This document shows, in pieces, positions 44,595 through 57,500 of a stretch of DNA of 64,000 bases (positions within the stretch are counted from its first letter, which is position 1; every line of letters begins with the position of its first letter). Source of the stretch: Limonium bicolor (taxonomy: Eukaryota > Streptophyta > Magnoliopsida > Caryophyllales > Plumbaginaceae). The position numbers and the translations under genes were made by a program. Location: positions 475,219,375 through 475,283,374 of the forward strand of contig CM041776.1 in the NCBI GenBank assembly GCA_023374045.1, given 5' to 3'. The notes beneath the pieces were generated by a model that worked only from the letters and a program-made list of their open reading frames with translations, searched no databases and was not told where the DNA came from.

Positions 44595-47500
44595 TGTAAC
44601 ACCCCTACCGCTAATACCGTCATTACTGTACAATTACTTACCTTCGCAGCGGATACTCCTTACACAACGGCGGGTGTACAATGCCGTTAGTCACCCACGT
44701 GACTAACAAGGCGAGTTACAGTACATACTATCGGTCTGATGAACATGAACATACCGAGTGCTCTACACAATACAATACTTCCCATTGCATACTCATCCAT
44801 ATCCAATTACAACTCCAATACATTACTATACCGAGTATACTACAATCCTTAAATTACCAATACAATTTAAACTCCCAAATTCGCATTACAATACGAGTAC
44901 CAATCCCTTCCATACAACTACCCATGCTTACGCAGCAGTCCCCGTCCTACTCTCTCGAACGGTGATCAGCTTCGGGTACCTGCACACTAAAAATGGTCCC
45001 CCGAGGGGGTCAGCTTACGCTGCGCATGAAATTCGCATATACCGCGTGCTAACCGCGGTACATCGACTACTTTGGGTCGAATATACATGGAGTTCATTTA
45101 CATGCATGCATACATACTCATGCTACAACAATACAAACAACAATACCTACATACACATACAATTCTAATACTTACCGAGGAAGACAGTTCGGTAGTCAAC
45201 CTTTCGTGTTTGTGTTCATTCATTACTCATCGTACTACATTCGATATTCGCTACTCTTCTCATACCTACTCCTTACTCTTACATACTCGACACTCCATGT
45301 TCGATACTTTACTAGTATACGTTCCTTACTCCGTACTCGTTATTCTTATGTATGCTCATTACTCAATACTCCTTACTTACTCATACATACTCGGTACTCA
45401 CTACTTACTCATACATACTTAATACTTGGTACTCATTACATACTCATACTCACTTCTTACTCAATACTCATTACTTTACTCATACGTACGCAATACTCAA
45501 TACTCATTACTTTGGCCACCGGGCGGTGTCATACAAAGACTCGCCACCGGACCTACAATACGAGGGCTATACGCTTAGCTCCTCAGATACTCAAATGTCC
45601 GTTCTACCGGACTACTCATATTCCCAACACTCTTCTCTCAGAGTATAATACAATCTCACGGATTAGCCTAGAAGTATCTCTCTCGATAACCTCCACTGGC
45701 TTAGGGAATTACTACCGTCTAGTATCCTCAGGTTTAAGGGTTTCCCCAACATATCGGATACTCTCATGTTCGGGACATACTTACATCAGTCGGGTCCTCT
45801 CAGAATGGGTCTACTGGAGGTTACTTATATACTTCCACTACTTATTGTTTGTGGATTATTCATTTCATTTCTCCTGCCGTTATCGGGAGGTTGTTACTCC
45901 CGTATACGCTCTCACATTCTAGTGAGTTCATTGGGTTTCATTATCGTTTCGATAGTTTAGTGCGTCGCTATTATTTCATTAGTTCACAATAAGACTCTTA
46001 CTACGAGTCATTACAAACAAGACTCACCTATGAGTCGATCTACGCACCAAGTAAAGCCACACAATCAATTCAAGAAAGGTTAGCTCATGCAACATACAAC
46101 AAGACATACAATGAAGGGCAATAAACCGTTTTCATGCTTTAGTCTTGATTAGCCGGCATACAGCACACAAATCAATGTAACTCGGTTAGCATACGGGGCA
46201 TGAGAAAATCATACCTTTCACCGGAGTTAGCTTTACCATGTGTTCCCTTGTTCCTTGGTTCACACTTGTTTCACTGATAATGTTTTCAACGTTATCATTA
46301 ATACTATACTCGCACAATATACAAACATTTACTACTCCCTTACTTACCCCGTTATCCCGGTATAATTAATGTCCTTATACTTACAACTTCCTTAACTTGT
46401 TTCCTTACTCATTTACTTACTTTCTTACCGTTATTACTTCATTAATGGTGTATTACTACATATATTTGCATTTATGTATATGGGCATATATATATATGTA
46501 TATATATGACTACTATAATCATATAATTAAAACTTTTTTTATTTTTTTATTTTTTTTTTTGACTCGACCGGACTTGCAAGTCCGGTCGCAAGTCCGGTCG
46601 ATTCCAGTAGCTTACTGTCGCGGAATTTTTCTGGCCGACCGGACTTGCAAGTCCGGTCACAAGTCCGGTCCATTCCAGTAGGTTGCAGACGGGAAAATTT
46701 TCTGGCCGACCGGACTTGCAAGTCCGGTCGCAAGTCCGGTCCAGCCCAGTAATTCAGTTTTAAAATTTGTTTTCAGTCCTCTCTTTTACCCATTGTTTCC
46801 CCAATCTTCCTACATGTAATCCCACATGTTTTAGTGCCATTTAGGCCTCCTAATATACCTTAATTCATCCACCAAATCCATTACTAAATCCTTCAATTCA
46901 CTTACACAATTTCCTCACTTCTTTTCCAACACTTGTAACAGTTTTTTGTTACATTTATGCTACAGATTTTACCATTCCATTCTCCCATCCAATACTTTCT
47001 CAACCAATGTCATTCCTAGCATTCTAAATACTTCTCCTCACCATACCAATTCATTTCCAAACCATTGCACTACCTATACCCAAGTTCCAACACTCATCTT
47101 ACAAAATCCTGCACATTAAATTCTCCTAACTTCTCCAATGTATTCTTATATACTTTGCTACAGATTTTACACTTCTTACTTCTCATACTACAATTACCAT
47201 TCCATAGCTACTTAACCTCTCTACTAATCTCAATACACACCTTGGTTCTCCCATTCACCAAGTCATTCCTAAATGCATAATTCCTACTAAAATTTCGCCA
47301 TAGCTCATCTACTTTCTTTACTTATCCACACACATCCTTTCTCATCAATTTCATTCCTATCCTAGCCAAACCACAAGGGTTCTACCAGCACACATACTAA
47401 ATCCTAATACACCAATGTTTCCTCAATCACATTATCAATACACCAATATTCCTCAAATAGCATTACTAATTTACATACACCATTCTTTTGGCTCTAAGGC

Positions 47501-48962
47501 CTACAAATCCACACATTTACTTGCTAGTACTCAAATTTCCACAATTACAATACCACTGCAACAATTTTGGTTCTTTAATATTTTACCCTTTCCCATTACC
47601 CTAATGCAATAGAATTTACATTAGGAAGGAGCTCTTACCTTGAGCTTTTGATTCCTTCTAATCTTTTCCATTTCTTCTTCTCTCTTTCTTGCACAAATCG
47701 ACCACATGGGGAATGGAGTTGCCAAACTCCATTCCCATCACCCAAAGCACATCAAACAAGTATAATTAACACACTAACCCTTAGATTTATGCTAGTTCAT
47801 TGAAGTGTTCAAAATACAAATTTCTAGGGTTTACCTTTGGAGTGCTTTAGGAGGGGTTTTAGCCCTTGGTTCAAGAAGAAGAATCCACCACCATTGTTAG
47901 GTGAAGTTGATGCTCAAAAGAAGAGAGAAAAACAAGGCATTACAAAGGGGCTAAAAATCGGTTTCCAAGAAGAGTGGAGGAAACTTGAATCTTTTGTAGA
48001 GATTTTTACCTTGTTGGAAAGAGGAGACTCCAAGCTTCACAATGGTGTGCTTTTCTCTTCAAATGGGGAAAACCCATGGAGATGAAACTCATCCTTTTCG
48101 AATTTTGAAAAGATAGAAATGTAGAGGAAGATGAGGGGATTACAAATATGTAATTTATTTTACATTTGGAGCTCAAATGGAGCTAGAGCAGAGGAGAGAA
48201 AGAAGAGAGGCCATGGATGCCATGGGAGAGCTCTCAAAAATCGTCCAAATCAGAGAGAGAGGAGGGAGGAGCCGATGGAGAAGGAAGGAGGGAAGGAGAG
48301 AGAAGAGAGAATGAGGGGGAGAGAGGGAAGGTAAGTTACTTTTGTACTTTTATTCCACTTTTGCTTTTTGACTCATTATTTATTTAGCTAGTGTGTGTGT
48401 GTGAGAGGGGTTTATTTATCTGTTAAAAACCGGCCCTCACTGTATTACTAGCTGGAGCGTTTTTTTGTCTTTTACGAGAACGCTCGTTATTTTACCCGGT
48501 TTTGATACTATTCACAAACCAGGCCCGTTTTCCGGAATTTTCTCGTTTCTTTATTTTTATTGGTTATTAAGTTTCCATAAATGCTCAATAGTTATTATTT
48601 AATGATTTATAATTTTTACGGGTCTGTTTGACCACTTAAAGTCACGTTTTCGGGTTTCCTCGAAAAACGTGCGCTAAAGCTCTTTTAGCGTTTTAATACA
48701 TTTCTTGGTTCCGTTTTCTTCGGGAATCATTACTGTATACTACTTAGGTATGAATAAACCTTAGGAATACTTACGATACTATAACCGAGGTCTCGTACCT
48801 CCTATGGTTATTTAACGCTCGTTTTAGCGTTTTCCGCTTTCTAAGCGTTTTTCCCATTTCTTTTGGATTTATTTTCTTTACCAAAATTACTTAGGCACTA
48901 TTAGGCCTTTAAATACTATATTAGAATAATATAATCACCATATTTAAGTTCGGGGTATTTCA
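44595..48962 (-). repeat. 5' LTR of the minus-strand element
   Basis: 4368 bp, nearly identical to 34975-39350. It has the same G-box hairpin (44686-44707), acceptor-like site (44980-44981), palindromes (46560-46745) and donor-like site (48008-48009, minus strand). No genes. Confidence 0.92.
46560..46745. repeat. Palindrome array in the 5' LTR of the minus-strand element
   Basis: Three units matching 36951-37135. In unit 2 one G has changed to A (GGTCACAAG), outside the central palindrome. Confidence 0.85.
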
Positions 48963-49545
48963 CTGATGGATCACCCCTCGATGGTCCTATCGTTTATCGC
49001 AGATTGGTGGGAAAACTCAATTACTTGTCTAATACTCGACCGGATATCAGTTTCACATTGCAAGTCTTAAGTCAGTTCATGCAAAATCCTACTAATGCAC
49101 ACATGCAAGCAGCCCTTCAGGTGCTTTGTTACATCAAGGGCACTATGAATTATGGAATTGTATTGAGCAAACAAGATCGTTGCAAATTGGATTTGTTGGC
49201 ATACTATGATTCAGATTGGGCGGCTTGTCCTAACACAAGGAAATCAGTTTCAAGTTACTATATTTTCCTAGGAGATAGTCATATCTCATGGAAATCCAAG
49301 AAATAAGGTTTGGTTTCTCTTTCTAGTGCCGAAGTGGAGTACCGTTCTCTTCGAAACATATTGAAATAGATCGCCACTTCGTCCAAGAAAAGATCCAACA
49401 AGGCCTTGTGAAGATAGAGTATACACACACTACAACGCAACTTGCAGATATGATGACAAAAGTTCTTCCCGGGACTATGTTCAAAGAGCAACTACGATCC
49501 ATGGGCATGAATAAAGACAGTTCTTCAAGCCTTGGTAACCTCGAT
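48963..49545 (+). pseudogene. pol: Copia RT end and RNase H, right part
   Basis: The frame continues from 34974: LVGKLNYLSNTRPDISF, then AYYDSDWAACPNTRKSVS and SHISWKSKK (RNase H of Ty1-type pol). TAA at 49304-49306 interrupts where CAA (Gln) is usual, followed by SLSSAEVEYRS. Around 49368 part of RNase H is deleted. The tail TQLADMMTKVLPG and FKEQLRSMGM follows, typical of the copia C-terminus. The element is dead. Confidence 0.9.
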
Positions 49546-49564
49546 TACCTACCACTTGAGGGTG

Positions 49565-49819
49565 GTATTAGAATAGTGGGCTAATGGGCTAGCCCATTCA
49601 ATTACTTAGTCTAATATTCAGCTTAGTAAATATTTAAGCTAGTAATTTCACCTTGTAACTAACCCTTATTTTGCTCAACTTATTTATCTTTCAAGATCTT
49701 GTAAAGATGTATATATATATGCATCCATCCGTGCAGTTAGGGTTGTACAAAAAAACAGCTATACAAAAGCAAAATGCCTCTCAAGGTCACTGTTTTATTC
49801 ATTTCATTCTTTACAAACA
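49565..49819 (+). repeat. Copia 3' LTR, about 255 bp
   Basis: Preceded by a polypurine-like CTTGAGGGTGG (49556-49566). It begins TATTAGAATAGTGG (probably a decayed TG start) and ends TTCATTCTTTACAAACA. A short LTR is usual for plant copia elements. Confidence 0.65.
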
Positions 49820-51176
49820 CAAGATACATAGAATTCCATCACTATGGCCAAGAATTTATCAGGGGTTACTGACCAGCATGTTCTAGCTATGAAGATGAAG
49901 AAACTTTGGAGCGAGTTTGAGAAGTAGAAGTGGTCCACACCCTGGAAGCCTAAGGACTTTTTTCTTCTTACTTTGGCAGTAGTTCTTTTAACACACAATC
50001 ATGTAGTACTTGACCAGTAGTTGATATTTTTTTTATCAGGGGCTACTACTGTAGCTTAGAGTGAGTGGAAGACTTATTGGAATAGGCACATATCCCTACC
50101 ATGCCTCGACATATAGCCAAAGATCATAAAGAAGGGTAGCTTCCTACGACGCAACCAAGATATCTCGATTTCTTTTACTTTTTGTTTTATGGTTTATAGT
50201 TTAGTTTATAGTTACATCAAAATATTGTTTTTGGCTAACATTAACCACCATTTCTTGTTGGTTATTTCTAGTGTGATGTTTTCTCAAAATTGTGTTTCAA
50301 GGTTGCACTTCAACCATATTATGTTGACTTAAACTTTCAACTCATGTGTGGGGGAGGTCCTCTGAAGCTCACTATCCAACTCAGTTTAAAGGGTCTTAGA
50401 TTTTTTTTTGTCATTGAAGATTGATTATATCTCGCTTATTTTTCCCTCTTCCAAGCATCATGGTCTTAAAGCTTTTAACACCTTTCATGTCTTTCTTTGT
50501 AGTTAAATAAAGAGATTTTAATTGTGGGGCAGACATCCTTTGTTTTTTTTCTTAATTATGTGTGTTCATTTCTTTCTTCGTGCTAAGCTTTTTGCATGTT
50601 CTTGCAATTTTTCCAAAATTTCTTGATGCCTTATTCATCATGGTGGAAAAGTCATAAAATTATAATAGGAATAGATTTTATGTTGTTCTTCTAAGGTCAA
50701 GTTAGGCGACGGTCTTGAAATTCTTTGCTCTCACAGCTAGTATGTATGTAACTTTAGGCACTTGTGTGCATATATGTAACTAGAATTATGGATTGTAGAT
50801 GACTTGTCTTAGATTACCTTAGGGTCTTTTTCTCAATGTTTCTTGTGTAATTGGGAGTTTATGTTCCTCTTTGATTAAAAAAATGAACCAAACGCACCTC
50901 TTGTGATAGGAGATGAGGTAAGTATAAAATTAATGAACCCTATTAAATAATATAATCTTCATCCACCTATGAAAGCTTGTGTGAGAAATGATCCTAACTC
51001 GGTTCTTATATAAACTTACAACTAGAGATGATTATTTGGATGGACGTGTCGAATTTGGGTCAAGCTTATAGAAACTTTTAAGGCTTTTATGTAACATTTT
51101 AGTGTGGGACCCACTTGATTTCGGCGTTATTTCTATATAAATCATGTGCCTTATGTGAATCACATATATAATTGCG
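49820..51176. other. Unassigned DNA, copy 2 of the duplicated segment
   Basis: Uninterrupted version of 4034-4668 plus 9022-9737. It shows the empty site for solo LTR2 at about 50455 (CTTCCAAGCATC). A decayed reading frame (MAKNLSGV..., near 49843) is shared with copy 1; I do not recognise it. Confidence 0.55.
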
Positions 51177-52433
51177 AAATGTTATAATATACCCCTGATG
51201 TTTACCCATTTTTCACAAAACATCCATAAACTTCACAAATCACTACAATATACCCTGTGATGTAACAAATATTTTTTTGCGATGTACCTATATGGACAGT
51301 ATGCCGGAAACATTTTCACGATATACCCTTGCGACATGTGATGAATTATTTTTTCCACGATATACCCTTTCAAGCACAAAAGGAATGCCACACTACCTCA
51401 CAACCAACCAATCTGATAGAATTCAATTTTACTCGGTGTACCCACTAAAATTAATGCACCAATTGCATTTTTCATTTCACATTGTATATTTTTGTTGTTT
51501 GGACAAACTTGGTTGATGTACGTGAAAAAAAACAGATACAAAATGTTATGTAGCATGATGGTAGAACAACGAGAGTGACAATTATCCCTAAAAAATGCTC
51601 TGGACTGAGATAAAGGCTTTTGAGAGCTAGGCAAAGGTTCAAGTGACTCGCTTACAAATTATATGAGACTACCATACTTGTCAAACACAACTTTCCCAAT
51701 ACCCGGATATGTAAAGATCTGTTTGTCCTTATCTAAATATTTCCTTAAGAGACTGTTAGATATGTAACCAATGACTGCAAATAGAACCATCAATATAACA
51801 CTGACCAACCCCCCTCTTGCATGGTTGAAGGCATCGAGAGAGGTCATATGCCCAAATATCCATTAACTTATAATAAAAAAGATCGTAATAAGGTTAGCAA
51901 GTGCTATATGAGCATATATATAAAAACGTAGACACCAATTTAAGAGACCCAATTTACACTAAAGATCTAGAACAATAGGTGGGGATCTTCTTATATTCTC
52001 TACAAAGTCTAACATAACTAAAATATTTCTCTCCACCAAAACTGAAAGCAAATTTGACACTGATCTTAAATTATACCATTAAACACTGTTTGTGAGACAC
52101 AACACATATATGCTATTTCCAGCATTTAAAGGCCAAAACTAACTGCTACACTGTGCACGGGTATATTATTAAAAGAGTACTTGTTACACTGTATAAAGGG
52201 TATATCGTGTAAACAAACAAAATTCATTACACTTCTCAAGGGTATATCGTGAAAATGTTGTCGGTACATTGTGCAGGGGTATATCATGAAAAATACATTT
52301 ATTGTACGCACATGGGTATATTGTAGAGTAAAATAAACCCGAGAGGTATATTGCATAGTAAATTAAACCTGAGTGGTATATTGTAGAGTAAAATGAACCT
52401 AAGGGGTATATTATAATGATTTGTGAAGTTAAC
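51177..52433. mobile_element. Non-autonomous TIR element with captured gene fragment, copy 2
   Basis: Same ends and content as 9738-10990: TTATAATATACCCCT at 51182-51196 and its complement ending 52415, subterminal GATATACCC repeats, and the transporter fragment in the middle. Confidence 0.6.
51659..51862 (-). pseudogene. Amino acid transporter fragment (AVT/AAAP-like), copy 2
   Basis: The minus-strand frame reads DAFNHARGGLVSV, VILMVLFAVIGYISNSLL and TYPGIGKVVFDKYG. It has a 6-C run where copy 1 has 5, which changes the frame at the N-terminal side; this version reads closer to the GG-W-L-S start of the helix in AVT1-type proteins. It is one exon only, with no function expected. Confidence 0.55.
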
Positions 52434-52437
52434 ATGT

Positions 52438-54381
52438 TGAAATACCCTAAAATTAAAAATAGTGATTAATTAGGCTAATGAGGATTTTAGAAGCTTAATT
52501 ATGCCTAAATAAACACGTGGGAACAATTCCCGAAGAAAAAGGATCCATAAAACAGATTAGAACACAAACGAACCTTAAAGCACGTTTTTCAAGGAAACGG
52601 GGAAAACATGACTTTAAGCGAGTTAAATAGACTCGTAATAATTATAGGCAATAAAATAGCTATAATTAAACATTATTGAAGGTCTAGAACCATTAAAATT
52701 AATTAAACGAGAAAATTCCAGAAAACGGGTTCCGGTTAGTTAATAGTGCAAAAACGAGAAGTTGTGGGGTGTTAGTTGTAATAAGAGCAAAATACTTCCC
52801 CCATTTGCAATTAAAAATCTGGAACTACGTTTATGTGTGTGGGTGACAATTCATTCAGCCCTCCCACTCTCTTTATTCACTCTCACTCACAAAAGGACAA
52901 AATAATATAGTGAAGGGAAAAAGTAAAAAGCTCATCTTTAGTCTCTCTCCTCCCACTCTTCTCTATTCTCACATTTTCTCCTCCTTTCAGATTTCTTCAT
53001 CCTCCTTTGCCTGGTAATGGCGATTTTGATAACCCCTCACAGCTGCCTCATTCTCCTTCATTTTTGAAAGCCAAAATCAAGTCCAAATGCAAAACAAATT
53101 ACACCACTAAACTCCTCTCTCTTTGGGCATCATTTCCCATCCTTTAAAATCCAAAAATAGTGAGGTCCATCTCCATGTATGTAGCTCCCCTTGGAGCTTG
53201 AAGGTGACCATTTGAGCTCCATCTTCCTCTTGTTGTTTTATGGTAAGAAAGGAACCCTAAAACTCATTTTTCTAGCTCTTTTGCCTACAACAAGAAATCC
53301 AACGTTTGAACATTATTGCTCCTTGTCCAGCCGGTTTTTGCATTCAAAATAGGAGCTGAAGCTTTGCCACTTTGCTACCCAAAAATTCATCTAGAAGTTT
53401 CAAGGTAATGTTTCCTTAGAGTTGTAAGAATTCTCTTGTAAGTTAGGGTTTAATTCTTGAGTTAGGAATTGATTAGTGTTGGTTGTGTATCCCTTGGAAT
53501 GTGGCTGTAGCATTAACAATTTCATAAGTCAAGAACAAAGAAAAGGAGAAGAAGAAAGGAGATAGGAAGAAAAGAAAGAAAACTAGCAAATTCAAGGTAA
53601 ATGAACTTACCCTTGAGCTAGTTTTGTATGTTATGTAAAACATAATTTTAAATGCTTGAGTATGAAGAAATTTACATTGTTTAAGTATTAGTTATGTTAC
53701 TGCATAATGAGGAAAAGATTAAGTTAGTTTAATGTTGTTTTAAATGATGATTAAAGGCTTGGAAACCAAAGGAAGTAAATTGTAAATGTGCTGGAAAATT
53801 AGTGTTGTTGTTGTCTTGGATAAACAGGGATGCTAAAATAATTTGAGTGAGCAAAATGATGTGGTGAGAATGATAGGATTGTAGGGAACCTCTGTCAAAA
53901 TTTGGGTAGAAACTAGAGGACTTGATAGTGTAATTGTTAGGAAAGAACCAAGATTGGTCTAGGTGTATTTAAGGATTGGATTAGAGTAGTTATCACCTTG
54001 GTTTGTATTAGGAGGAAGTTATGTAATTGAGTAGAACTAGAATGGAGTAATGTAAGTTGCTTAACTAGGTAGTGCTAGATGAAGAACCACTGGGTTAGAG
54101 AAAAGAAAAGAAAACAAAATATGTAGCATGAGGCTTTAAGGAAAAACAAGAGTGAAAATTGTGTAAAATTAACATAGGATGAGTAATGAGTTTGACAATT
54201 GGATTAGGGTAGTTTAGAGTGTCTAATTAGTGCTAAAATATGCTAAATTATATGTAGGATGATTGGGGAAGAAGCTGGTAAAAGATTGAAATTGAAATAG
54301 AATAAAAAACTAGCAAATTGAACATTACTGCACTTGGTCCGGGTTTATAATCTGGTACAGAAACCCGGACCAAGCTAAAAA
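52438..54381 (+). repeat. LTR3, 5' part, copy 2
   Basis: Starts TGAAATACCC at 52438, matches 10998-12274 and then continues for another 650 bp. Donor-like ATGGTAAGAAAGG at 53240-53252. It ends shortly after a perfect 14-bp inverted repeat (54333-54375), apparently the first unit of its palindrome array. No genes. Confidence 0.75.
54333..54375. repeat. Perfect 14-bp inverted repeat in LTR3
   Basis: Arms CTTGGTCCGGGTTT and AAACCCGGACCAAG with a loop of about 14 bp. It lies where other LTR families have their palindrome arrays. Confidence 0.8.
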
Positions 54382-54565
54382 TGTGACGGCCCAGTCTAAT
54401 CAACCCACATGTGTGATATTGTCTGCTTTGGCACGCAGGCTGCACGGATTTGTTTTTGGGGTTTCACCCCAAAACGCGTCACACAAGGGAGAGGTATCCA
54501 TGCACCTATAAGGCACACTTCGTTCTCCTCCCCAATCGATGTGGGAGGTAACCCACTCTGAACAT
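54382..54565 (+). mobile_element. Possible TRIM-like LTR piece
   Basis: Begins TGTGACGGCCCAGTC and contains GATATTGTCTGCTTTGG, a GGGGTTTCACCCC inverted repeat, AAAACGCGTCAC, GGGAGAGG and CAATCGATGTGGGA. This set resembles, from memory, the LTR of small plant TRIM elements. The right boundary is not clear and no flanking duplication was found. Confidence 0.4.
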
Positions 54566-57500
54566 ATGGGGTGTAAATCATAATAAGAGTAAAATACTTT
54601 CTTCATTTGTAAAATTTAAAGTCTGATTCCCCCCTTCTCTTGTGTATCACACGGTTACCCCCCTCCTTCTCTCATCTCTTTGTTTCAATCTTGGTCACAA
54701 AAAGACAAATATGTAAAGTAGAAAAAGTACAAAGGTTACTTTTTACATTTCTCTCTCTTCTATTCCCACTTTTCCTTGCTCCCTCACGTTTTCTTCCTCT
54801 CAAATCAGAACTCCTCCCTCCTCCAAGCTCCAGCAATGGCTATTTTGTAAGCCTATCCCAACTCCATCTTCATCTTCCTTGTTCCACCATCATACAAGCT
54901 CCAAATTGAAAAATAAATATACCATCTTACCCCTCTAGACTTGGGCGTTCTTTTCCACCCTTCAAAAGCCCCAAACTCTCAACTTCATCTACATGGGTGT
55001 ACCTCATTTTAAGGGAAAACTACTCATTCTTGAAGCTAATCAACTCCCTTGTTGTTCTAAGGTAAGAGAACCAAGGAAAATCATCTTCTTCTTCATTTTC
55101 TTGTAACCGGTTTTTGCCCAGTTTTAAACCCTATTTTTGTTCTTCATTCTAGCCTTGTTTGTATTCAAGAGGTAATGGAGAACATCTATCTTTGATTTCC
55201 TAATCCTCCTTTGGAAGTTATAAGGTAATTCCTTTCATTTCTAGTGCTTAACTCATGTTCTAAGTACAAGTCTTAACTCAAGAGCCTTATTTGTTTCTTA
55301 ATGCTCATTAGTATTCAATTTGATTTGGTCATTGGATTAGCAAATACCCCACTGGAAACCGGTTGTGAACAAGAAGTTAAGAGGAGGAAAATTCTTGAAA
55401 GAAAACTCAAGGTAAATGGCTTGCCTTAATCTAGAGTAATGCCTTTGGGATTGTATTTGTGTTTGTGCAAAATAAATGCCTTAAATGCATTGAGTGTAGT
55501 GCAGGTGTTGCTTATTAATGAAGGAAATTCAGTGTTTAGTTAATGTTATTTAAGGGCCTAAGAGCCAAGCACTTAAAGTTAATGCATATTTGTGTGATTG
55601 TTGTTTAAGAGATGAAGTTGATGTGTGCATTAGTGCCTAGAATGGGCTTGGTTGTTGAGTTGCTTAGGCGAGATGAGATGATGCTTGTGGGCATGTTAGA
55701 ATTGTAGAGGAGCTATGGAAAAATTTGGTTGAGAAACTGAGAGTTTTTAAGTGTTATAATGAGATATTGTGACCTAGGGAGACTAGAAACCATTAAAGGA
55801 TTAAATTGGTGGAGATAAGTGAGTTAAGGTGCTCTTGAGTGTTATAATGAATTAGGAATTGTCTCGGAGGAGTTACAGTTCAAATGGGTGCTCTAAGACA
55901 CACCAAAGTCATGGTAAGAGTGTTGTTAAGACTTGTGCAAAATTTGGTAAACAAAAGAAGTATAATGGCTTGTGAAGGATTGAATGTGTACTTGTGGAAA
56001 ATACCTTAAGGAGTGTTTAAGGAGATGATGATGATGCATAATAATGTTTTTGGAGTAGTTGTGATGGTGGTGAGGCAACACTTTGGTTAGTTGAAGTTGT
56101 AGGCATAACTACTCCTTAGAAACCTAAGGAAAAATGTTGCAAGTGCTGGGAATTTTTGTAAGAAAATTGAGTAACAAGTTTGGTGATGATTGAGGAAGGT
56201 TTAGTGCATGTTTTAAGGTGTTTAAACATGTAGGAAACATGTGGAAAGATTGTGGAATAAGTGGGAAAAGATTGGGGTGAATTTGGAGTTCAAAATGAGG
56301 AGAAAAGCACTTTGAAAAATGGGGTCTGTTGTGGACCACCCCTGTGGGGAGGTCCAATTGAATTCTGCAGTACGAGTGTGGCTTCTGTTGTGGACCGCCC
56401 CTGGGACCTCCCCAGAGGGGCGGTCCAGACCAGAAAGAAAGAAAAAAATGTGTTTAAGGCTTCTAATGATGGGGGATTGGATGGTAATGGTTTTAGTTGA
56501 TGTTTAGGCCTTGTTTGGTGACATGTAATGGCCTTAAAATGTGTAAACAAGTGTTAGGAGGTTTTGCAAGTAAATGAGTAAGTGTTTAAGGACTTTAGAA
56601 GTAAGCTTGTACATGCATTTGGAGGATGTTATATGAAGGTTTTAGTGTGCCAAATGATGTTAGAACATACTAGGATATGTAAGGTGAAGTTGGAGTCAAA
56701 TGTGCATTTTTAAACTAGGGTCTGGAGCAGACCAACCTTGGGGACCGGAATTGCAAGGTCGGTCGAGCCCAGTTTACCCAGCCAGAAAACTCTCTAGAAT
56801 GGACCGACCTTGGGGACCGGACTCGCAAGGTCGGTGGGGCTTGAATTTTGTATACAGAATAAGTCTCTGGAATGGACCGGACTTGCGAGGTCGGTCGGGG
56901 TAGAATTTTCTGACGGTAATATGTTCTAGAATGGACCGACCGGACTTAGCAAGGTCGGTCGTAGGGTAAATTTTCAAACCTGGGAGTCACTGGAATGGAC
57001 CGACCTTGGGTAAGGTCGGTCGACCCAAAACTTATAAAATAAAAACAAACAAAGTGTGGCTTTAGTAGTTAACCCTAGGTGGTATAATGAAGGTAATCAA
57101 GGGTAAGTTTAAGTATTAAAACATGTCATATAATCATGTAAAATGCTTAGTAAACCGGAAGTTAAATAAGTTAATTGACCGACATTATTAATCATGCTTA
57201 GGAACTACGTTTGGCGGGACTCGTACGCTGCAAGGACCAAGGTATGGTTTTCATGCAGTCTGTTGCCTACCGGTTTACACCGGCTTGTGTGTTGTTTGTT
57301 TTTCTGTGTGTTTATGACTTTGTAAGATTAAACCATGGAACAAGTTTACAATCATTGTTGTTATTGTGATGTGTGCGTACCGATACCGGTAACCTCAAAT
57401 GCGTACTAATTGTTAGTTAACCAATATTAGGAAAACATAAGAGAACGGTATCCGGTAAAAACGTTTCCAACCAAAGGAACGTTCTAACCACGGCTATGTA

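Larger units (their letters stand above)
34975..48962 (-). mobile_element. 14 kb LTR element without recognisable genes (LARD-like), nested in copia
   Basis: Two LTRs (34975-39350 and 44595-48962) in the same orientation, TG...CA ends, and a perfect 5-bp duplication CTGAT (34970-34974 and 48963-48967). On the minus strand: 5' LTR at right, primer site (44560-44594), 5.2 kb internal region, polypurine tract (39351-39366), 3' LTR at left. I find no gag or pol in the internal region, so it must depend on enzymes of another element. The LTRs differ by only scattered bases and a few short indels, so insertion is recent compared with its surroundings. LTR2 at 4669 is an older relative. Confidence 0.9.
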
